Shown: piece by piece, positions 48,701 to 57,700 of the stretch | How the letters are laid out: the number at the start of each line of letters is the position of its first letter | Position numbering within the stretch: the stretch's first letter is position 1 | DNA from: Ctenosaura bakeri | Lineage: Eukaryota > Chordata > Lepidosauria > Squamata > Iguanidae | Direction of reading: 5' to 3' | Assembly (NCBI GenBank): GCA_948474755.1 | Contig: CAOLHI010001303.1 | Coordinates: forward strand, 310,001-374,000 | Length of the DNA stretch: 64,000 bases | The notes under the pieces: generated by a model | What the model was told of the DNA's origin: nothing | Database searches by the model: none | Seen by the model: the letters and a program-made list of their open reading frames with translations, nothing else | Translations under genes and position numbers: made by a program

Positions 48701-51700
48701 ATATATTAAACAATTTAACAAGTTAAAAGAAGATGGACTAAAATGATTTAAAACCATGCACATATGTGGATTTCTATAAAATCAGACCCCAAAGGACTTA
48801 GCAAACTAGGCTATTTTTTTTGGTGTTTCATAACAAAACACAGACTGCAGTGGGACCACTTTTTCACATTTCTCTTTCCAAACTTGTAGTTGATCCTCCT
48901 GTTCTGATCATGTACTCATTTTACAGTGTTTTAGATCAGTGCCTGACCAGGGACAGATGCTAGTCTCTGAGCCATTGGATGTTGGTCCCTTTCCTTTCCT
49001 TCAGGAAAGAGACAAGAAACTTTAGCCAATGGGTGCAGATACAATACTGGTTTCTGTCATATTGGGGAAAAATCCTGCCTCTCCCCTACATGAGATAACT
49101 TGAGAAGCACTGCTTTAGATGAGACAACCTCCCTGCTTTTTACTTCTGCTTTTAAATGAAGGCTTTCCTGAGCTAAAACAGGACCCCAGGGGGATAATAA
49201 ACAAAATAGCCTTAAATGGCTAATCACACTGGAGAGATGCTCCTGAAACTGACCACTTTCAGGGCCAATTAAAATGTGGTGTATGGTATATAGGGTTGGG
49301 GGCATAGGTGAAAATAGCCCATATAACCTTCCGAAGTTCCAGAAATAACTGATGTGGTCACTTTACTGTTAGAAGTTGCCCACCAGTGCTTTGGAAAGAT
49401 GAGCGCTTCACTTCGTAAAGAATGTATCTAAAACATACAGAGGGGCAAAAGGAACAAAATACCAAAAAAGGATAGGGGAGCAAAACCAAAGTTTTTCCTC
49501 AGCTGCTGTGAAGTTCTATCGGGGAGAATGTGCTGGAAGCGGGAATGCAGAAAAAGATCATTTGAAGGGTCAGTTGGAGCAAGTTCATTACAAGAAGGTC
49601 TCTCTTGTAATCATCAGAGTTTCAGAGTTTTGAGTTGTAAGAATGAGAACTATAAAAGCTACTGTGGCACAATTTGCAATTGTTATGTGTCTTCAAGTCA
49701 GCTCCAACTTATGGCACCCCATTCATGGGGTTTTCTTGGCCCAAGACCTGTCCTCATTTCAAGAAGAGTCTCTTGGAATTCAGGGATCTGTAAGAAGATT
49801 CAGGTTTGAATTGTAAAAGATTCCTGAGGGCAGAGAGGTGGTCTTAAAAACCAGAGTTTCAAGAGCAGAAATAAATTGCTTTATTTCTGCTTTAAAAAGA
49901 GGGAGAGTAAGTTTTCGGCAGAGTTTCAAATACTTACTGCAAAGGTCACTTGGAATTTCAGGGTTCTATATGGCTAATCAATAGGTGTTTCATGCTCTCT
50001 CTCTCTCTCGCTCTCTGTCTCTCTCTTAAAGAACTCACAGTAAGACTGAGCATTTCATTATTCCATGAAGTCTCTTGCACTGAAGGTATGGACTTTTCCA
50101 CGTTAATTTCAACAGGAAGTTTCCAGTAGAAAACTTTCAAGGGCCCTTCTCTTATAGTTTGCTAGCTATTTCCTAGCCCATCTTCCAAGAGAAAATGTAT
50201 TCTTTCTAGTCAGTTGTTGTCCTGGTGGTGTGTCTTTGAGTCATTTCCAACTTATGGCAACCTTAAGATGAACTTATCATGGGAGCTTCTGTGGCTGAGA
50301 CTGTGTGATGTGCCCAAGGTCACCCAATGGGTCTCCATGGCCAACTGGGGAACTGAACCCAGGTTTCTAGAATCATAGTCCAGCTCTCAGACCACTATAC
50401 CACACTAGCTGTAGTCAGTGGGTTGTGGCAAACAAAATGGCGGTGAAACAACCTGTTTCATACTTTTGTTCCTGGTATTTAAAGCTTTGTATTCTAACCT
50501 CTCTCAGTACATTGCAGTACCATGAATTTGAAATCTACAGGCCAGTGGCAGAGCTTGGAGTGCATGGGGGACAGCAGAAGGGGCGACTACAGCACAGGGG
50601 TGTGGCTACACTGTATGGGGGGGCTATGGCACAAGGTGGCACAGCTACATTGCGTGAGGGCATGGCTATGATGGATGGGGCAGGGCTACATTGCATGGGG
50701 GAGGGCAATCAAGGAGCTGGGACGCTCCCCAAAAATTGCTGCTAGGGGCAAACCACTCCCATCGCCTCCTCATCACTACATGACTGCTACAGGCAAAAGA
50801 TTATTGTCTGTTCCAGCAACATGTAGAGTTCTGTCAAGACTGTGAGCCTTAAAGATATGGCTCCACATTTGAGGAACGGTCTTTCTTTGGACATCCGGTT
50901 GGAGGAGGATCTCACCAGTTTTCATAAACAGCTGAAGACCTTCCTCTTTGACTCACCATCTTAAGCCACTGAGTTCTGTTTAAGGTGCTGAGAAGGGTAG
51001 CTGAGAAGCTGCAGGAAAGGAGATTCCACCTGAACTTCAGGAAGAACTTCCTGACAGTCAGAGCTATCCAGCAGTGGAATATGCTGCCTCGGAGTGTAGT
51101 GGAGTCTCCTTCTTTAGAGGTTTTTAAGCAAAGGCTGGATGGTCATCTGTCGGGAGTGCTTTGAGGGTGTTCCTGCATGGCAGGGGGTTGGACTGGATGG
51201 CCTGTGTGGTCTCTTCCAACTCTACATTTCTATGATTCTATGATTCTATGTAGCGAGTAGGGGTGTTGGGGATTGCACTCCATGTATTGTTGTGGTGTTC
51301 TGTTTTATTGTCTTTGTCCCTGATTGTGTATGTCAATGTTCTGCCCTTTGGTGTAAAGGGCATTATAAATAAATGTTGTTGTTGTTGTTGTTGCTGTTGT
51401 TGTTATTCTTTCTCAAAAGTATTTGTCATAAGCTTTCACCAATACACAGGCTAGAAATGCAGCTAGTGTAATCTATTTAAAACCAGCATTGAGAGAATGT
51501 TAGTATAAAGAATTGCTAGGATGAAATTCAGTTTGTGTGTGGAGGTGGGGAGTGTGGAGGTGGGGAGAAGAGAGAGTGAGGATATTATTTTTAGTAGCTA
51601 TACTTGTTTCAAAACTCCCTGGAGAGTCCTGACAAAGCAGAAAGAGCAAATAATAAAACAGTTCCCTTTAAATTCAGATGGGAGACAGGCACTATTAGGC

Positions 51701-54700
51701 CACTGGGGAAGAAGGCCATGACCCAACTTCCTTAATGGCAAGGAGAGATATAATATGCTTAAGATAGGAATAGTAATAATAGGCAAAAATACAAAAAACA
51801 GCATATTCCAAATTGGATTTTTTAAATGAGGGGGAGAGATCACATCTCTACAGGGAGAAACATTCCTTTTAACCTTTAACACATTTGTGTTGCACCCATT
51901 TGGAATATCCTGCCAGAATTTTCAGATGGTTAGGTAGACCAATTTCCTTTTGGGAAAGAAAGAACAGCCAGACTAGACTAGGTCAGATTGTTTTGACCTC
52001 TGGCAGATTTTGGAAAGTTAGCAAAGAGACTACTGGTGAAGCGCTTAGACTCTTAGGCAGACTTCCAATGGCAGTGTCTAATCCACAGATGCTGCAGAAC
52101 ACATTCTTAAGGTGGAACACACACTTGATATTAAAAAAGGAGTGTGCAGCCCTAGATCTGTCTTACTCTGAAATAACTTTGTGACACAAATACGCTGACT
52201 GGGACCACTATACCCATGGAGGAATAGTTTAATTCTCAAAGTTGGTTCTCCACATCTTGCCAGACTAACATTCCCATGGCCAATTGGTGGGACTTTGGGA
52301 GTTGTAGTCCAACGACACCTAGGGACTCAAGTTTGGCAAGCATCAGTATGGTATAAAACAAAAGTGCATTACATTTTAGAGCAGAAATTCACAACTTTTT
52401 TGCTCCTGAGGATTTCATCCAGTATTGGATGGGGTAGGGGAGCAGGGGCCGCACATACATGTGCGCATGTGTACCCATCTCCATGCCCACTGTCACGTGG
52501 GAACCATTGGGGTGGGTGGGGAAGATAAACACCGTTCCAATCCCCTAGTGATTTCCACTGAAATTGTTCTTTTCAAACCAGCAGTAGTAGTGAGAGAATA
52601 GTAATCTGCAGCTCCACTAATCAGCTGGTCTGTGGTGAAATGAGTGAAGCCTCTTCAGTTTTGGGTGCTGAAGAGACTGAACTGAAAGATTAAGGAGTTG
52701 CTCAGTTCTCTGCTACTGGGGACTTAGACGATGGACACCAAAACTCTGCTATCTCTCTTTCCCAGAATGAATCCTACCAATTAGATAACCTGTTAGGTCA
52801 CCCAGTATAAAAAATGGATCTCCTGTTATTACAAAACATGCTTCATTTTAGACTGACTAAAATGATCTTTGATTCGGATTTTTACCAAGCCTCCAATTAC
52901 TGGTATTGGGAAAATGTAGTTTGTCCTCCCACAGTGTCCAATCCATGGTGACCTAGGACCTTCCCTGCTTAATTGTCTAGTGGTTTTTGCACTTGTGTCA
53001 AGAGACCTGTAGCTTTTGTCTGCTACCTAAGATCCTTTTTAAATTAGAGATGCCATGAATTGAACTTGGGAGTTCTCTGCATGCAAAGCAGGGACTCTAT
53101 TATTGAGTGTAGCCTCAAGAGTTTAATCTTGATTTCATTAATATAAATTGGCATTAGCTCATACGTTGTATTATAGAGCTATGCACCAAAATTAATGAAA
53201 ACGTGCTTAAGATTAGCATGTATGGGTCTTCTGACAGTTTGATAGACAATTGGACATTACCCTACTCCTTGCTGCAACGTTTTAATTGATTGGTTTTGGA
53301 TCTCTTCATGATCTTTGAGTACATTAATTGATTCCAGGAATAATGAACAGACATTTCTTAAGACTTGGTTTCAACATTGGATTACTAGTAGTGAAAAAAT
53401 AGAATACAATGGCCAAGCTGCTTTTCTCCCCTTTAATTTTCATGTTTCAGGGTGCTCTTAGATGCTATAGTACTCCCTTTCCTCCCCCTCCACCATCCAG
53501 GAATAAAGGCAAGAGACAGCTTTATTCCTGGATGGAAAACAGGGAGGATATGAACCCTACTGGATTCTCTCAGATGGTTAAGAGAAATGATCAACAGATT
53601 CATCATGTGAGTAAGGATTTAATATTGGGTTTCCTTTTTAAAATATGCACTTATAAAGAACCTCACTGGCTTGTCACTATTTGCCTGAGCACAAATTAAT
53701 GGAGAAGAACTGAGGGAGAAAGCAACATTCAGACTCTTCTGCAGATAACAATGATGAGCTTAAAAGTTCTTATTCTGAATCAGCTCCCTACAAACATCAG
53801 TGATCTCTATTCTCAAGTGTTTCTGGTTTTCAAAACCAACACTAACCTGAGTATAAATGGTGGCTAGAATGCTGTTGGCGCTGTTATGCATTTGGAGAGG
53901 AAATAGGGAAGAAGAAGCAGACTCCGCCATGGACAATGATGTAAGTATGCTGGTGGAGACTCAGAGGCTTTCTGCACTACACTGTTATAGTGCTATTATT
54001 CCACTTTCAACATCCTGTGGAATTCTAGGGTTTGTAGTTTACTGAGGCCAAAGAGCTCTCTGGCTGAGAATTCTGAAGGCCCCTCCCTAATCTGCAAAAC
54101 CCAGGATTCCATAGGGTGTTGAAAGTGGAATAATAGCATTATAACAGTGTAGTGCGGAACAGCTCTTAGTCTCTGCAAGGGGGCTTAATGGATCTTGACT
54201 GACCTGTGTGCCCTAATGTCACATATAAAGGCTGACACTAGAATCCTTTTCACAGAGGCTTCTTACTTAACTCACAAAGTAAATGGCTGAAACTAATCTC
54301 ACTTTTGCACATCTTCTCAAAACAAGGATAGAGGATTACTCTTGAGCCCCCAAGTGGCTAGTCAAGTGTTTTTACCTGCCAAGCTGTACAATAGAATCCA
54401 GCTACTTGAGAACCTTTCTTTCCATCCTGATATGGATGTAATTAAGGGTGTTTTAACAAGAACAGCTCTTAGAAGCATTAAAAAGTTTGGCAGTAGTACC
54501 AGAAGCAACACAGAATGTGATTTTCTCTCTCTCTCTCTGTGCCTTTTTTTTAAGTTTGCAAAACTTAATCACAAATGTCTCCTGTACTCTCACACTTAAA
54601 GATATGACATTTAATATAACTCTTAGCCTATATGCATCATTTAGAAACTGGTATATTCCTGCCAAATGAGATGTACTCATGCTGTATGTATTAACAGACA

Positions 54701-57700
54701 ACTGTGAGCAAGTGCATATGTCTACTGTCTGTGTTCTTCAAAAGGGTTACTTTGCTTCTCTGACTCTCTTGACACAGGCACATATGCGAATTCACATACA
54801 CATATAACTGAGGCTGCATATGGTAACATGTTATTCTCAGTAAATACATATTTGTCTATTATTTAAAACCAAACAAGTTAAACCAACTGTAATATGCCCC
54901 TGCCCTTCTGAGTAATTCTGTTGGAACTGATCTTCTTAATTGAATGGATATCTATCTCTGTGCATAACTTAAGTTGAAAAATGAAAGTGGTCCTTGTATT
55001 GTGTAAAATGATAAAGGGTGTTCTGTTTGTGGTTCAAAAGTACAGATTAATATTCTGCCAGACAGAAAAAGCCCAACACAGGGATTAACAAAAATAATGA
55101 AAATGGCAGTGTAAAGCAACCCTCCAGGAAGAAAATGCATGATAGTATGCATTTACTTTGTGCCCCCTCCCCAGGGTGTACTATTTTATTCATTAAATCT
55201 AATCTCAAACTAAGCATTCAAAGCATAGATTTACTTGTGGGATTAACAACAACAACAACAACAAACAACAATTTTTCATTCAATAAAATCCAAGTACTTC
55301 TCTGATGACATGGATTGGGAAAACCAGGCGTATCTTACAATAAACAATGTAATGCTGGAGTATGTATGTGTGCCTGAAGTTGACATCCAATATTAATCAT
55401 TCATCGTATCACTAGGAATGTACTACCGAAGCTTTCATATTTTGTGTAAATCAACCCTGAATACCATGAAAACACCACAAGAACATGCTCTCAAACTGTC
55501 AATGTTTCTTGGAGACTTGGCAGTAGAAGGGATTTCATTCAGATCTTAAGCTAGGGAAATTAGATCTCTGCTACTGTGGACAAGCTGCAATGACAGGAAG
55601 GTCACCTTTCCTTATGAGCACTGTGCTGACTCACAGAACGCAAATATCAAGTCTGAGTAGTATTAAAATCAGAAACAACACTGAAATTCCTTCTCATATT
55701 CATGTTTGTACAATTCCAGCTGGCATGGTGACACCTGCAGTGGTATGCTGGTACCCTGCTAATAATTAAAAAAAGCACCTTGCACCCATTAATGTAATGC
55801 AGAAGTGATATAACATTTAATACATTCGTGATTCGATTCCTGGGGGAGAATAGTTTGCTAACCATGAGACAAGCCATAAATTCTGAGCACTACCAGCATA
55901 TATTTGGACTTTCAGAGGCCGTCTCATGTCTGTAGTTCTGTGAAGAAGGCTCATATCAATTACTGCAGTTTGATGGGCAGAACTTCCTTCTTCCATCATT
56001 TTTGCAGAGGTTACTTTCAAAACTGAACTGAAAAGGGAGGCTAGGTGGCCCAAGCCATTTGCACTTTTTTTTCAACAATAAATAAGAGTACTGATGAAAG
56101 AATTCTCTGTTTCTGTGTGCCTTTCAGACTTATGGTGACCCTAAGGGGAACCTATCATGTGGTTTTCTTGTTAAGGTTTGTTTAGAGGGGGTTTGCCTTT
56201 GCCTTCCTCTAAAGAAACGCTTAATCAAATCTAATTTCTGCGGTGAACACAATCCGCCCCTAAACAGTTGTTAGGAAACCAGCAAACTCACATTGAATCT
56301 TTAAAGAACTCTTGGGTGAAAGACCTTCTGGGCACAATGCTTGATTGCTTTTGATCGTTACTGAGACCTAAGACCTGATCTTGTCAACACTCTGTGCCTC
56401 AAGTTGTTTTGGGCATACATTGTTTTTCAAAGGCTGGTGCTCTGCTTTCTTCTTCTTCTCTGGACAAGGCTTTAAGTTTAAACACCATTCCTTTAAGATA
56501 TAAGTCAGTGTGTAATATGCACCCAAGAAAAAAGTGCTTAATGTTTACATGCCTGCTCCTGGAATGTGGGAAATCTAATTTTTACACCAAAAGGACATAT
56601 GGATGAGTAGAGCCGAACAGTTCCAATTTCTGTGCTCCACTCCTTCTAGCATTTTTCTCATAGCATGGATGAAGAAGAAGAGCATGAGGAGCTAAGATGC
56701 TACATGTAACTCTCCTTTCATTGCCACACTATTTTTGTGTAGAAATTACCTGTACATTTCTTTCTTTTTGGCTAAACAGGGCATATTAATAAAATATATG
56801 GCAATCTGGGGCAACTAGTTTGGTCTTTAGAAGCAACAGATAATATATGAGCCTGAATAGGACTATAAATCCAGTAACCACTTTTCTTTAATTCCTGTTA
56901 CACAATATAGACAATGCCACTCAGAACAAAAATATCCTAGAAAGAAAGAAATTAGAAAGTCAATCAATTTATCTATATTATTAGCAGATTCCTACAGCTG
57001 TCTACTCAGAAGGCAGTCACATTGAGTTCCATGGGGTTTACTCCAAGGTAAAGAGAGAGAATTGTAGCCACATGCAATAAATATACAACTAATATAAAAC
57101 TAATGAAAAAAGGTAGAACTAATGAAAAAAGGTAGATTTTATTCTGCAGAAGTTCTTCTATTTGCTAAAGAAGCTAACAAGAAAAAGGCAACAATAAGTA
57201 GTCAAATTATGATATATTATTTTGTCAAGAGAAGGCTTCACTATACTAAAGTTGAAAACAGGATGGTCCTCCAGATATTGCTGGATTACAACTCCCAGCA
57301 GCCTTAGCCAGCACAACCAATGGTGAAGAATGCTGGGAGTTGCAGTCCAGCAACATCTAGAGGGCCACTTTGTTCACCTCAGATTTAAAACAAATTAAAA
57401 CCCTAACAGATATACAATATTCCCATTTCTGTCCTTTCAAGAGGACCAAAACAGTCTCATAGCTGCAGGTAACAAATTAGAATGTAATGTTTTTGCAACT
57501 TACCCCACCTACTCTTTCAAAATGAGAAGCATCTTTTCTGAAGTCAGTCAATGCACTGTTAAAATACCATGTGAAACTGACGTCCAGCAGGGGGTCATGC
57601 TGGACTTGACAGGGCAAGATCACACTTTCCCCTACAGTAACATCCATGTTTGAAGGTGCCAGAGTTATCTTTGTTGGCTCTGTAAAGGACAGGAGAATCA

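Larger units (their letters stand above)
48277..57503 (-). other. CNTN3 intron within Ig6 (largest in window)
   Basis: 9,227 bp, GTAAGT and CAACAG ends. Contents: (TA)n at 48519-48535, SINE pieces (49679, 50208, 56110), a CT tract (49994-50027), nested LINEs (50830-51405), a palindromic repeat (52225), palindromic element copy 5 (53964), an (AAC)n tract at 55244-55270 and a palindromic repeat (57267). Bases 51450-53950 and 54200-56100 otherwise show nothing recognisable. Confidence 0.7.

Noticed and set aside
50340..50411. A tRNA gene on the minus strand
   Set aside because: A- and B-boxes are present but no cloverleaf acceptor or anticodon arms can be formed. It is the head of a SINE seen in several copies.
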